A DNA stretch of 64,000 nucleotides from Acidobacteriota bacterium. Lineage in GTDB: Bacteria; Acidobacteriota; Vicinamibacteria; Fen-336. Shown in pieces: positions 8,295 to 17,604 of the stretch. Each line of letters opens with the position of its first letter. The first letter of the stretch is position 1. The translations under genes were made by a program, and so were the position numbers. The notes beneath the pieces were generated by a model, which saw only the letters and a list, made by a program, of their open reading frames with translations, was not told where the DNA came from and made no database searches. The stretch covers positions 36,115 to 100,114 of the forward strand of contig QHVM01000087.1 of the NCBI GenBank assembly GCA_003223555.1. Direction: 5' to 3'.

Positions 8295-11030
8295 CTACAG
8301 GCTTCTTGTCGGTACGAGCTCGAACGTGGCGATACGGGCGGGGCCCAGGACCGCCTCGGCCGCGCCTCCGCCGAGTAGCAGCTCTGTCTCTCGCCGCTCG
8401 AGGAGGTCGAGGGCGAAGGCCTGGGCCAGACCTGTTCCGGCGTGGATCCGCACCCGGGCTTCAGTGTCTTGCGGGTTGAAGATCCGGACCACCAAGGAAT
8501 CGCGGTCGTCGGTCTTCTTGACGGCACTCAGGGCCACTCCTGCTTGCTCGGGCTCGATGCGGAGGAACGACCGCGGGGCCTGCGTGGTGCCGGCGGCGTC
8601 CGGGGCCGCGACCATGCGCGGCGGGACCAGGAAGGCTCGGGACCAGGCGTAGAGCTGGCCGGCCTCGGGGGGCGCACCGCGCGGCACCATCGCGAAGCGG
8701 AAGATGTGACGGCCGGGGCACTGCGCGCCCGGCGTGGGCAGCGCGGGCCCGGCGTGGCCGCGCCGGGTCCGGAGGCCGTCGCGGGACAGCGCGCCCACGC
8801 ACCGTAACAGCGTGATCGCGACGCGCGCGGGACCCGGCTCCGCGACCACCTCGTACTCGGCCAGCCCCTCGGCGAGGACGAAGACCCCCGCCTGTCCGTC
8901 TCCCGCGTCCACGAAGCCCTGTAGAGGAGCCGTGCCGACCGGGTCTTCGAGGGCGCCGGGCGGAGGAGGCGAAGGTCGCGCCGGGCGGTCGACGACACCA
9001 AAAGCAGTCGCGGCGCGAGCCGAGGTGACCGTGGCCGCAGCCGTCGGGAAGAGGACGCGGAGCCGGTGGTCACGGGCGGCGTTGTCGACGGTCATCGTCC
9101 ATTCGACGCGCGGCGATCCGGCCTCCAGGCTCACGCGGATCGAGACCGGCAGCATGACGGTGTCGTCACGGCGGCCGCAACGATCGTCGGTGGCGGCGGA
9201 GGGGACCGGAAGCTCGAGATCGATGCGCAGGGTCGCCCGCAGCGGTCCGGGTTCGATCCGGCGCACGACCGGCAAGCGGGCTTCCGCGCTCGTGACCAGG
9301 CGGTCCGAGACGGGAGGCGAGAACGTGTACTCGTCGCCCACGTCGCCGGCGTCCTCCAGTTCGCCGCAGCGGGAGTAGACGGCGGCCCTGCGGAGGTCCC
9401 TGACCTCCAGGGTGCCGTCCGGGCCCGCCGCCACCCGCACCAGGCCGTTGTCCATCCAGTCCTCACCGGATGCGACGGGAGCCGGCGCGGGAGGCGCCGC
9501 CGCCGCTTCGCCGACCGCCAGGCGGAGGTCACAGGCCGCGTAACCGCAGGCGGGCACGGCCGGGACCCAGATGGCGAGCTGCAGACGGCGGGCGCGCACC
9601 GGCCACGGCGGCTCGAAGCGGCTCGTGAGGTGCACGAGCACGTCCTCTTCGGCGAGGACCTGGAACGCCACGCGGCGTCCATCCGCATCCGTGACCGCGG
9701 TGAGGCGCGCGTCCCGCGGGACGAGGCGGGCCGGCCGGTCGAGCCGCTCGGGCGCCACCGTCCGCCCCGGATCCGCGCTCGCGAAGGGAAGGTCGACGGT
9801 GCCGGTGACCACGCCGCGGTAAGGCGCGGCGTCGGTGTTCACGAGCACGACCCGCAGCGCGCCCTCCGGCGGCGGCTCCACGCGGCGGGCGAGCGCGGCC
9901 AGGGCCCGCTCGGCGACACCCTCGGCGACCTCGGTAGCGCGGGCGAACCGGGTGAGGTTCTCGGCGTGGACGGCGTCGACGCTGCAGCCGCAGATGCTGT
10001 CGTGGGGATGGTTCTGGAGCAGCGTCTTCCACCCGTAGGCGAGGAGGCCGGAAGGGTACGGCTCGCCGAGCATCCAGGCGAAGACCGAGAGCGGCTCCGC
10101 CCACACCTCGAGCGCGGTCTGGGCGCGCGCGTTGGCCAGCTTCAGGTGGCTCCGTGCGGAGAGGACACCGGGCAGCAGAAACGCGTGGTCCTGGCCTCCC
10201 CGCAGCTCTCCGCGAACCGTCTCGAGCAGGTCCGGTCCGCCCCGCGCACCGAGGGCCCAGCGCACGCCCTCCACGTACGCCGGAAGCGTCGAGAGACGTG
10301 CGCGCGCGCCGGGCTCGGCGGCCAGGCAATCCACGAGATCGGTCAGGCCCGGATGCGGCTCGACGTGGTCGACGCCGGCCATGAAGAGGACCTGTCCCAC
10401 CGAGCTGCGCGCGCCTTCCCGGGCGAGGAGCTCCCGCGCGCGCGACCGCATCTCGTCGGGCGGCAGCGATGGAAGCCGCATTGCGTTGGCGTAGCCCTCG
10501 CGCGGAAGATGCAGCAGCAGGACGCGCGAGCCGTCCAGGCCCTCCCAGAGAGACTCGGCCTTCGACCCCCCGACTCCGCGCCAGAGCACCGCGTTGTCGA
10601 GGCCGAGCTGGCGCAGGATCTGCGGCATCTGGGCCACATGGCCGAAGGGATCGGGGATGTAGCCGACCGGCATCGCCTTGCCGAACCGCTCGGCGATGCG
10701 GTGGCCGAGGGCGAGGTTGCGCACGAGAGCCTCGCCGCTCACCAGGAACTGGTCCGGCATCACGTACCACGGACCGACGAGCAGCCGGCCGGCGGCCACG
10801 TGCCCCCGCAGCCGCTCCTCGTGCTCCGGCCTCACCTCCAGGTAGTCCTCGAGGACGATCGTCTGGCCGTCCAGGTGGAAGGCGGTGAACCGCGGGTCGG
10901 AGTCCAGCCGGTCGAGGACATGGTCGACCAGGTCCACCAGCCGCAGCCGGAACTGCTCCCGCGTGAGGTACCACTCGCGGTCCCAGTGCGTGTGGGAGAC
11001 GACGTGCACCTCCACCTGGTCGTCCGCCAC
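8295..11030 (-). CDS. GH38 alpha-mannosidase / mannosylglycerate hydrolase-like
   Basis: A 911-residue retaining glycoside hydrolase of family 38. The zinc-binding N-terminal motif HTHWDREW is at residues 13-20, the DPFGH motif with the predicted nucleophile Asp127 is in YIPDPFGHVAQMP, and NHPHDSICGCS lies in the middle domain, as in MngB-type enzymes. The C-terminal half is the beta-sandwich of the family. There is no signal peptide, so it acts in the cytoplasm on imported glycosides. The GTG at 11030 gives a protein starting just before the first strand and lies 5 bp after the upstream permease stop. Operon context (sugar importer upstream, GH63 enzyme further up) fits alpha-mannoside or mannosylglycerate breakdown; the exact substrate is inference. 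Confidence 0.9.
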   Translation of the reverse strand: MADDQVEVHVVSHTHWDREWYLTREQFRLRLVDLVDHVLDRLDSDPRFTAFHLDGQTIVLEDYLEVRPEHEERLRGHVAAGRLLVGPWYVMPDQFLVSGEALVRNLALGHRIAERFGKAMPVGYIPDPFGHVAQMPQILRQLGLDNAVLWRGVGGSKAESLWEGLDGSRVLLLHLPREGYANAMRLPSLPPDEMRSRARELLAREGARSSVGQVLFMAGVDHVEPHPGLTDLVDCLAAEPGARARLSTLPAYVEGVRWALGARGGPDLLETVRGELRGGQDHAFLLPGVLSARSHLKLANARAQTALEVWAEPLSVFAWMLGEPYPSGLLAYGWKTLLQNHPHDSICGCSVDAVHAENLTRFARATEVAEGVAERALAALARRVEPPPEGALRVVLVNTDAAPYRGVVTGTVDLPFASADPGRTVAPERLDRPARLVPRDARLTAVTDADGRRVAFQVLAEEDVLVHLTSRFEPPWPVRARRLQLAIWVPAVPACGYAACDLRLAVGEAAAAPPAPAPVASGEDWMDNGLVRVAAGPDGTLEVRDLRRAAVYSRCGELEDAGDVGDEYTFSPPVSDRLVTSAEARLPVVRRIEPGPLRATLRIDLELPVPSAATDDRCGRRDDTVMLPVSIRVSLEAGSPRVEWTMTVDNAARDHRLRVLFPTAAATVTSARAATAFGVVDRPARPSPPPPGALEDPVGTAPLQGFVDAGDGQAGVFVLAEGLAEYEVVAEPGPARVAITLLRCVGALSRDGLRTRRGHAGPALPTPGAQCPGRHIFRFAMVPRGAPPEAGQLYAWSRAFLVPPRMVAAPDAAGTTQAPRSFLRIEPEQAGVALSAVKKTDDRDSLVVRIFNPQDTEARVRIHAGTGLAQAFALDLLERRETELLLGGGAAEAVLGPARIATFELVPTRSL

Positions 11031-11035
11031 CGGCC

Positions 11036-11866
11036 TCAGCCTTTCACCGCCCCTGCCGTCAGGCCGGCCACGAAGTAGCGCTGGAGCAGCACGAAGGCGG
11101 CCATCACCGGGACGAGGCCGATGAAGCTGGCCGCCGCCACCAGGTGCCAGTCGGTCTCGTAGCCGCTCTGGAAGCTGAAGATGCCCACCGGGATCGTGAA
11201 GCGCTGCTGCGAGTCGAGCAGCACGAGGGCGAGGGAGAACTCCGCCCAGTACGAAGCGAGGTCGAAGATCGCGACCGCGGCCAGGCCGGGCGCGGCCAGG
11301 GGCAGGACGATCGACCACAGCGTGCGCAAGCGCGAGGCCCCGTCGAGGCGCGCGGCTTCCAGTACCGAGGCGGGCAGGGCATCGAAGAAGCTCTTGAGGA
11401 CCGAGATCGTGAAGGGGAGCTGGACCGAGGCATAGACGAGGACGAGGCCGGCGTGGGTGTCGAGCAGGCGCAGCCCGGCCACCAGTCCATAGATCGGCAC
11501 CAGCAGCACCATCGGCGAGACCATCTGTACGGCGAGCAGCGCATGGACGGCGGCCTCGCGGCGCGGGAAGCGCTCCCGGGACAGGACGAAGGCGGCCGGG
11601 ACCCCGGCGAGCAGCGTGAGGGCGGTGGCGAGCCCCGCCACCTTGGCGCTGTTCCAGAGGTACCAGGGGACCTGGGTCCGGGTCAGGACGAAGCGGTAGT
11701 TGGCCAGCGACGCGTCCCGGGGCAGCCAGCGGGGAGGGAACTCGAAGACGCCCGCCTTGTTCTTGACGGAGATGGAGGCGAGCCAGAGCTGCGGGAGAAG
11801 GAAGGCCGCGGCCACCAGGGCCAGGCCGAGCCGGAAGCCCCACCGGCGCGGCGTGGACAGTTTCAT
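11036..11866 (-). CDS. Sugar ABC transporter permease (MalG/CUT1 type)
   Basis: A 276-residue inner-membrane permease with six predicted helices. The ATPase-contact EAA loop is EAARLDGASRLRTLWSIVLP (consensus EAAxxDGA...IxLP). The short N-terminus and the single first helix before the domain match the MalG-like partner of CUT1 importers. The ATG at 11866 overlaps the stop of the upstream fused binding-protein/permease gene (ATGA), so the two are produced together. No ATP-binding subunit gene lies in this cluster; a shared MsmK-like ATPase elsewhere in the genome would be needed (established for several CUT1 systems, inferred here). Confidence 0.9.
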   Translation of the reverse strand: MKLSTPRRWGFRLGLALVAAAFLLPQLWLASISVKNKAGVFEFPPRWLPRDASLANYRFVLTRTQVPWYLWNSAKVAGLATALTLLAGVPAAFVLSRERFPRREAAVHALLAVQMVSPMVLLVPIYGLVAGLRLLDTHAGLVLVYASVQLPFTISVLKSFFDALPASVLEAARLDGASRLRTLWSIVLPLAAPGLAAVAIFDLASYWAEFSLALVLLDSQQRFTIPVGIFSFQSGYETDWHLVAAASFIGLVPVMAAFVLLQRYFVAGLTAGAVKG

Positions 11867-14142
11867 GCGGCGGGGCGCGGCCGGCTGAGCGCTTGCGCCG
11901 CGGCCACCGCCAGCGCGAGGTTCAGGGCCAGCATCACGACCGCCACCGCCGCCGCCCGTCCCGCCTCCAGCTCGTAGAAGGCCGATCGGTACATGTAGAG
12001 CGAGATCACCTCGGTGCGGCGGGCGGGGCCGCCGGCGGTCAGGGGCAGGATGAGGTCGAACGTGTTCAGGGTCTGGATGGTGATGAGGGCCAGGTTCAGC
12101 GCGACGACCGGGGCGATCATCGGCAGGACCACCATGCGGAAGCGCGGCCAGGCCCCGAGCCCCTCCAGGTCGGCCGCCTCGTGCAGCTCGCGCGGGATGC
12201 GCTGCAGGCCGGCGAACTGGAGGATCATGCTGAACGCGCAGCCCCGCCACGTGTTGGCGGCGATGACGGAAGCCATGGCCAGCGTCGCCGAGGACAAGAG
12301 CGGCAGCGGCCCCACACCGGCGAGCGACAGCCAGTAGTTCACGATCCCGGCCCGGTTCTCGACGAGCAGGATCCGCCACAGCACCCCGACCAGCACTCCG
12401 GGGATCACCCACGCGCTCACGACCGCCAGCCGGGCGCCGAGGGCGCGGGCCGCTCCCCGCCGGCGCGCGGCGTCGATGAGCAGCGCGATCGCGAGGCCGA
12501 GGCCCAGCTGCAGCACGACCGAGCTGGCCACGAAGACGAGGGTCACTCCGATCATGCCGTAGAAGGCGGGGTCGGTGAGCAGGTCGCGGAAGCTCGCCAG
12601 CGTGTACGCGTAGGCCGTCCCGTGCGTGCGCGTGTCGGTGAAGGACAGGCGGACGAGGTCGAGCATCGGATAGACGAGGGCCACGCTCACCAGCAGCAGC
12701 GCGGGGGCGATCCAGGCGCGCAGCCCCGACTGGCGGCCCCGCAGCGGGGCGAGAACGGAGAGGGCGAGGAGCATGGCCAGCGCGACCGGCAACAGGGTAG
12801 CGGGGTCGAAGGCGCGTCTTCCCGGCGGCGGAGCGCCGCGCTGGCGCGTGTCGACCTCCTGCACCGCTCGCCACGCATCGTCGAGCGCCCGCTCGGGCGT
12901 CTTCTCCCCCGACACGGCGTAGCCGACCGCGAGCTGGAGCTGCGCCGAGATCGCCGGGTAGATCGGCACCGCGGGGCGGGCCCGGCCGTGGACGAGCATC
13001 TGCCCGAAGCGCGCGTACCACGGGTTGTCGCGGAAGAAGGCGAAATCGCGGTAGACGCTGCGCCGCACCGGGAGCTGGCCGGTGATCTGGCTGATGCGGC
13101 CCACGTTCGTCGGCGACTCGACCGTGAGCAGGAACTCCGCCGCCGCCTTCTGCCGCTCGGGATCGCGGGCAAAGACGACCCACACCCAGCCTCCGGTGCC
13201 GGTCGCTTCCGGGCCGGCGTCCTTCTGCGGGATCGGCGCGATGTCCCACTTCGCGAACTCGGAGGCGGAGAGGCCCGTCCTCAGGTCGGGGAGCTGCCAG
13301 CTCCCGCCGAGGAACATCGCCACGTCGCCGGCGACCGCGGCCGACGTGAGCTGCTGGTAGTCGTTGTTGGCGAGCACCGAGCGGGGCGAGGCGCCGCTGC
13401 GGATCGTGTCGCGGAGGAAGGCGAGGACGTTCAGCATCCGCTCCCGGTTCGGCGGTGCGCCGAAGACGGGCCGGCCGGCCGCGTCCACCAGCTCGCCGCC
13501 CTGGGCCCAGAACATGGGCAGGTGGTCGAACACCGCCGCCTCCCAGCGGCCCGCGTTGTAGAGGTAGCCGGCGATCCTGCGCTCGCGGGATATCCGGCCG
13601 GCGTCCTCGAGCAGCTCGGCCCAGGTCCGGGGCGGCGCCGGGAGCAGGTCCTTCCGGTAATAGAGGACACGGCAATCGGTGCCGTGCCAGACGCCGTAGA
13701 CGTTGCCCGCGCCGTCCGAAAGCGTCTGGATCGTGAACGGCAGGAAGTCGGCCCGGTCCGCCTCGGGCCACCAGGCGTTCAGGGCCTGGACGTGGCCGCC
13801 GGCCATGAACAAGGGCATCCAGAAGCTGTCGACCGAAGCGATGTCGGGCAGGCGGCCCGCGGCGGCGGCCAGGAGCAGCTTGGCCTTGTGCTGCTCGAGG
13901 GCGGGCATGACCGACACGCGGAGCTGCACTCCGGGGTGGGTCGCGGCCCATTCGCGGAACACGTCGTGGAAGATGCCCGCGATGGCGGGCCGCGCGGCCA
14001 GGTGCGAGTAGTCCTGCTGGGCCCACACCGAGAGCGTCAGGGGCGCGTCGGCGCGCCCGACGCGCATCGGGGTGACGAGCGCGTCGTCACCCAGGGCCGG
14101 CCCCGCCGCGGCGGCGGCGAGGAGGAGCAGCGTGGCGACCAC
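11863..14142 (-). CDS. Fused solute-binding protein and MalF-type permease (sugar ABC importer)
   Basis: One 759-residue protein joins two normally separate subunits. Residues about 1-25 form a signal sequence or membrane anchor. Residues about 40-430 form a family-1 solute-binding domain (TLSVWAQQ start, conserved WYARFGQMLV). Then come a hydrophobic segment VALAMLLALSVLAPL and a permease domain from about 480 with the EAA loop EAADLEGLGAWPRFRMVVLP. The binding domain would be tethered on the periplasmic side. GTG 14142 was chosen because GGAGGG lies upstream at 14154-14159 and the signal sequence starts there; the open frame further up merely overlaps the methyltransferase gene. The junction is continuous with no stop or frame change. 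Confidence 0.87.
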   Translation of the reverse strand: MVATLLLLAAAAAGPALGDDALVTPMRVGRADAPLTLSVWAQQDYSHLAARPAIAGIFHDVFREWAATHPGVQLRVSVMPALEQHKAKLLLAAAAGRLPDIASVDSFWMPLFMAGGHVQALNAWWPEADRADFLPFTIQTLSDGAGNVYGVWHGTDCRVLYYRKDLLPAPPRTWAELLEDAGRISRERRIAGYLYNAGRWEAAVFDHLPMFWAQGGELVDAAGRPVFGAPPNRERMLNVLAFLRDTIRSGASPRSVLANNDYQQLTSAAVAGDVAMFLGGSWQLPDLRTGLSASEFAKWDIAPIPQKDAGPEATGTGGWVWVVFARDPERQKAAAEFLLTVESPTNVGRISQITGQLPVRRSVYRDFAFFRDNPWYARFGQMLVHGRARPAVPIYPAISAQLQLAVGYAVSGEKTPERALDDAWRAVQEVDTRQRGAPPPGRRAFDPATLLPVALAMLLALSVLAPLRGRQSGLRAWIAPALLLVSVALVYPMLDLVRLSFTDTRTHGTAYAYTLASFRDLLTDPAFYGMIGVTLVFVASSVVLQLGLGLAIALLIDAARRRGAARALGARLAVVSAWVIPGVLVGVLWRILLVENRAGIVNYWLSLAGVGPLPLLSSATLAMASVIAANTWRGCAFSMILQFAGLQRIPRELHEAADLEGLGAWPRFRMVVLPMIAPVVALNLALITIQTLNTFDLILPLTAGGPARRTEVISLYMYRSAFYELEAGRAAAVAVVMLALNLALAVAAAQALSRPRPAA

Positions 14143-14150
14143 GCCGGATT

Positions 14151-15125
14151 CTACCCTCCGGGGACCCGGGCGGTGCCCCGCCAGCTGTTGGCGTTGCGCG
14201 CGCTGACCACGATGTCCTCGAGACGCGCCTTCTCGAACCAGCCGCGGAACTCGTCGCGCGGGTAGTAGTGGGCGATCGGGGCCGAGAGGTGGTCGAACAC
14301 GACCTGCTGGGTATGGGGGAACGGGAAGCGGGCCAGCCAGCTCAGGTAGGCCCCGTAGGGAAGCCGGGCGCCGGACCGCCGTCGATAGAGGACGCGGAGG
14401 GCGAGATGGAGCGGAGCCGCCAGTGCGAGCGCCGCCACCCGGAGCACGGCGGGCGGAAGGCGCGACGTGAGGCGCTTCCGGACGGGATCGACGAAGCGCA
14501 GCAGCCACTCGTTGCCCTCGCGGCCGTAGACCCAGGCGTGGACCCGTCCGCCCGGGCGCAGGTGGCGCACCAGCGCGGTGAAGCCCTCTTCTCCGTCGGG
14601 CAGGTGATGGAGGACGCCGATGGTGAAGACGAGGTCGAACGGCTGCCGGAAGGGGAGCCGCAGCAGGTCCGCCTGCACGATGCCCGCGTTGGCGCGGTGC
14701 CGCACCAGCTCCTGGGCCGCCTCGACGCTTTCCGAGAGGTCCGCCCCCACCACCATCCGCGCGCCCAGGGATGCGGCCACGTCGGTGAAGCGGCCCCCGC
14801 CGCAGCCGGCGTCGAGGACCACCCCCCCGCGCAGGTCGGCCTCGCCGAGCGGCGCCATCCAATCGAGGAAGGCCTCGCGGTATCCGGGAAGACGGTCGCG
14901 GAAGGCCCGCCACTGGTAGCCGAAGCGCTCGACCGTCGATCGCGCTTCCGGCCGGGCCGGCCCCCGGGCGAAGCGAGGGATGCCGCCGCGGACGGGGAAC
15001 TCCGCGCCGCAGGCGCAACGCAGGAGGCCGGTCTCGATCTCGCCGGCTTCCGTCTGGTCGGCGCGCGCGGCCAGTTCGCCCGCGCATTCGGGGCAGGCGA
15101 GCAGAGCGAGCAGCCAGGGCTTCAT
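14151..15125 (-). CDS. SAM-dependent methyltransferase with N-terminal zinc-ribbon-like domain
   Basis: A 324-residue protein. The N-terminus has a Trm112-like zinc-binding pair, CPECAG and CACG, in residues 11-45. A class I methyltransferase domain follows, with motif I VVLDAGCGGGRFT near residue 105, an acidic ribose-binding region GADLS, and VFTIGVLHHLPDG. The last 120 residues include a hydrophobic stretch and a conserved YYPRDEF block seen in methyltransferases that act on small molecules or glycans. Its stop lies 8 bp before the binding-protein/permease start, whose ribosome-binding site it nearly touches. The substrate is unknown; it sits between asparagine synthase and transporter genes. 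Confidence 0.82.
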   Translation of the reverse strand: MKPWLLALLACPECAGELAARADQTEAGEIETGLLRCACGAEFPVRGGIPRFARGPARPEARSTVERFGYQWRAFRDRLPGYREAFLDWMAPLGEADLRGGVVLDAGCGGGRFTDVAASLGARMVVGADLSESVEAAQELVRHRANAGIVQADLLRLPFRQPFDLVFTIGVLHHLPDGEEGFTALVRHLRPGGRVHAWVYGREGNEWLLRFVDPVRKRLTSRLPPAVLRVAALALAAPLHLALRVLYRRRSGARLPYGAYLSWLARFPFPHTQQVVFDHLSAPIAHYYPRDEFRGWFEKARLEDIVVSARNANSWRGTARVPGG

Positions 15126-15147
15126 GGCGGGGCCGGACGCGCGCCGG

Positions 15148-16863
15148 TCACGACAGCGGGCTCTCGCCTCCGCGGTCGATGAAGGTCCGGAACCACAGCT
15201 CCAGGCTCACCTTGGTGAAGAGCGTGCGGTCGAACTCCCCCCGGTCGTGGGCGGGCGTGATCTCGATGCCGCGCCGGCCGAGGGAGGCGGCCAGCTCGTC
15301 AGCGAGCGGCCGCAGCTCGCCGGCCAGCCAGCGGCCCACCGGCAGTCCCAGCCCCTTCTTGTCCCGGCGATCCACGACGGCGTCCGGCACCAGGCCGCGC
15401 GCCGCCCGGCGCAACACGGCCTTGGTCGTGAGGCCGCGGACCTTCGCTTCGGCGGGCAGGCGGAAGGCGAACTCGACGACCCGGTGGTCGAGGTAGGGCG
15501 TCCGGTTCTCGAGGCCGTAGGCGGCCGCCGCCCGGTCGTTCATCAGGATGAGTGACGGGAACGTGAGGGCCAGGTCGGCCGCGCCCATGTGGTCGACGAG
15601 CGAGCCCGGGCGGGCGAAGAGCCGCCGCACGGTGTCGAGGCCCGCCTCCGCGCCCTGCCCGCGCCGCAGGAGCCGGAAGTAGCGCGCGGCGGGATCGGTG
15701 AAGGCGTCGGGTCCCCACAGCGCCCGGGCCAGCGGATGGTAGTCGCGGAGCAGGTCGGCCTCGGCCAGCCGGCGCTCCTCGGCCAGGAGCACGTAGCGGA
15801 CGTAACCCCCGAAGATCTCGTCCGCGCCCTGTCCGCCCAGCGCCACCTTCACGTGCTCCCGGGCCGCGCGGGCGAGGGCGAACTCGGCCGCGCTCGAGGC
15901 GGTGGCGATCGGCTGGTCGAGGTGCCAGACGATGCGGGGCAGCTCGCGCGCGAAGTCCCGGGCCGTGACGGTGACGCAGACCTGCTCCGCCTCGAGGGCC
16001 TGGGCCACCGCGCGCGCGTGCTCGTGCTCGTCGAAGGCGGAGCCGTAGGGCAGGCGGCAGGTGAAGACGACCCGCGGGCGGGCGAGCGCGCCCAGCAGCG
16101 CGGAATCCAGTCCGCCCGAGAGGAACAGCCCGATCGGGACGTCGCTGCGCAGGCGGAGCCGGACCGACTCGGCGAGGAGCGCGCGCAGCTCCTCGGCCAG
16201 CTCGGCCTCGGGCCGCGCGTCGACCGGCCCTTCGGGCAGGTCCCAGTAGCGCCGGACCTCGACCTCGCGCCCGTCGTAGCGGAGCCAGTGGCCGGGCTCC
16301 AGGCTGTAGATCGACTTGAAGAGGGTCTCCGGCTCGACCGCCGCCTCCAGCACCGCGAAGCGCTCGTCCAGGTTCGGCTCCGGCGGGACCTCGGCGAGCA
16401 GGGCCTTGATCTCGGAGGCGAAGAGGAACCGGCCGCCCTGGCGGGCGTAGAAGAGCGGCTTCTCGCCCAGGCGGTCGCGGGCCAGGAAGAGCTGCCGGCC
16501 GTCCCAGATCGCGAAGGCGAACATGCCCACGAAGCGCCCGAGGCAGTCGGCGCCCCACTGCTCGTAGGCCGCCGCCACGACCTCGGTGTCGCTCCGCGTG
16601 CGGAAGCGGTGGCCCTTGCCTTCCAGCTCGCGCCGCAGCTCGAGGAAGGTGAACAGCTCGCCGTTGAAGGCGATCCAGAGCCTCCCGCTGGGGCTCGAGA
16701 GCGGCTGGTGGCCGGTCTCCAGATCGATGACGGCCAGCCGCCTGACCGCGAGCTGGACGGGACCCTCGCGGTAGACCCCTTCGTCGTCGGGCCCGCGATG
16801 GGCGATCCGCCGGACCATCGCCTCGACGTCGCCCGCTCCGTGGATCCCGGCGATGCCGCACAT
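15148..16863 (-). CDS. asnB: Asparagine synthase, glutamine-hydrolysing (AsnB type)
   Basis: Converts aspartate, glutamine and ATP to asparagine, or amidates a related carboxylate in glycan or natural-product pathways. The mature N-terminal nucleophile Cys2 is present (MCGIAGIHG), with RRIAHRGPDDEG and FNGELF of the class II amidotransferase domain. The synthetase domain has the pyrophosphate loop LFLSGGLDSALL near residue 245 and YLDHRVVEFA. Length 571, typical for the compact family. The ATG at 16863 shares one base with the upstream GT2 stop (TGATG). Its position between a dolichyl-phosphate-mannose-synthase-like GT2 and a methyltransferase resembles surface-polysaccharide clusters, where AsnB-like enzymes are common. 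Confidence 0.92.
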   Translation of the reverse strand: MCGIAGIHGAGDVEAMVRRIAHRGPDDEGVYREGPVQLAVRRLAVIDLETGHQPLSSPSGRLWIAFNGELFTFLELRRELEGKGHRFRTRSDTEVVAAAYEQWGADCLGRFVGMFAFAIWDGRQLFLARDRLGEKPLFYARQGGRFLFASEIKALLAEVPPEPNLDERFAVLEAAVEPETLFKSIYSLEPGHWLRYDGREVEVRRYWDLPEGPVDARPEAELAEELRALLAESVRLRLRSDVPIGLFLSGGLDSALLGALARPRVVFTCRLPYGSAFDEHEHARAVAQALEAEQVCVTVTARDFARELPRIVWHLDQPIATASSAAEFALARAAREHVKVALGGQGADEIFGGYVRYVLLAEERRLAEADLLRDYHPLARALWGPDAFTDPAARYFRLLRRGQGAEAGLDTVRRLFARPGSLVDHMGAADLALTFPSLILMNDRAAAAYGLENRTPYLDHRVVEFAFRLPAEAKVRGLTTKAVLRRAARGLVPDAVVDRRDKKGLGLPVGRWLAGELRPLADELAASLGRRGIEITPAHDRGEFDRTLFTKVSLELWFRTFIDRGGESPLS

Positions 16864-17600
16864 CAGCCGCGCCGGCCCCGGCGCGTCCGCACCCGGAACT
16901 CCCAGACCGCCTTGGGCACGTCCGCCATCGCGCTCAGGCCGAAGCGGAAGGGAGAGCGGATGAAGGACTCTCCGCCCTGCCGCTTCCAGAAGATGACCGG
17001 TTCCTGCCGGATGCGGAATCCCCTGGCCGCCGCGTTGACCACGATGAAGTGCTGGGGGTGGCGGTAGCGGCATCGGGTCTCCAGCATCCGGCCGAAGACC
17101 CCGCGTCTCGCGCAGAGGAACCCGCTCTTGATGTCGCGCAGCCTCGTGCCGAAGAGGCGGTTGAGGAGGAAGCTGAAGCTCACGCTCAGCACGTACCGGT
17201 AGGTGTCGCGGTAGTCGTGGGCGATCCGCCAGCCCTGGACGACGTCGGCCCCTTCGTCGCGCAGCCGCTCGTAGAGGCGGGGAACGTCCTCGGGCGCGTA
17301 TTGGAGGTCGGCGTCCATGATGAGGACGACCGGGCCGCGGACGGCGGCCAGGCCGGTCTTCCACGCTTCCGCGATGCCGCGGTTCTCGGCATGGCAGAGG
17401 CCGCGCACCTCGGGGTGCTCGCGGGCGGCGGCGGCGATGGCGGCCCGGGTCCCGTCGCGGCTGCCGTCGTCCACCAGGATCAGCTCGGCCGCGATCCGGT
17501 GGCGGATGAGGGCGGCCAGCGTCCTCCGCACCAGCTCCGCCACGTTGGCCTCCTCGTCGTGGCAGGGGACGATGATGGAGAGGACCGGCTCGAGGCCCAT
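16863..17600 (-). CDS. Family 2 glycosyltransferase (dolichyl-phosphate-mannose-synthase-like)
   Basis: A 245-residue inverting glycosyltransferase with a single catalytic GT-A domain: LSIIVPCHDEEANV at the start, LVDDGSRDGT near residue 42, the metal-binding MDADLQY near residue 95, and a GFLCARR segment. The C-terminus has only amphipathic segments, so it probably works at the inner membrane surface on a polyprenyl phosphate acceptor (known for the family). It starts 4 bp after the dienelactone-hydrolase stop. The sugar and carrier cannot be told. Confidence 0.85.
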   Translation of the reverse strand: MGLEPVLSIIVPCHDEEANVAELVRRTLAALIRHRIAAELILVDDGSRDGTRAAIAAAAREHPEVRGLCHAENRGIAEAWKTGLAAVRGPVVLIMDADLQYAPEDVPRLYERLRDEGADVVQGWRIAHDYRDTYRYVLSVSFSFLLNRLFGTRLRDIKSGFLCARRGVFGRMLETRCRYRHPQHFIVVNAAARGFRIRQEPVIFWKRQGGESFIRSPFRFGLSAMADVPKAVWEFRVRTRRGRRG

Positions 17601-17604
17601 GGCG

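Noticed and set aside
14151..15087. N-terminal extension of the binding-protein/permease fusion
   Set aside because: The extension overlaps the methyltransferase in another frame and is Arg-rich; the signal sequence and ribosome-binding site place the start at 14142.
14151..17600. Natural-product biosynthesis cluster (asnB, methyltransferase, GT2)
   Set aside because: No modular synthase, precursor peptide or resistance gene is near; these genes fit glycan metabolism better.
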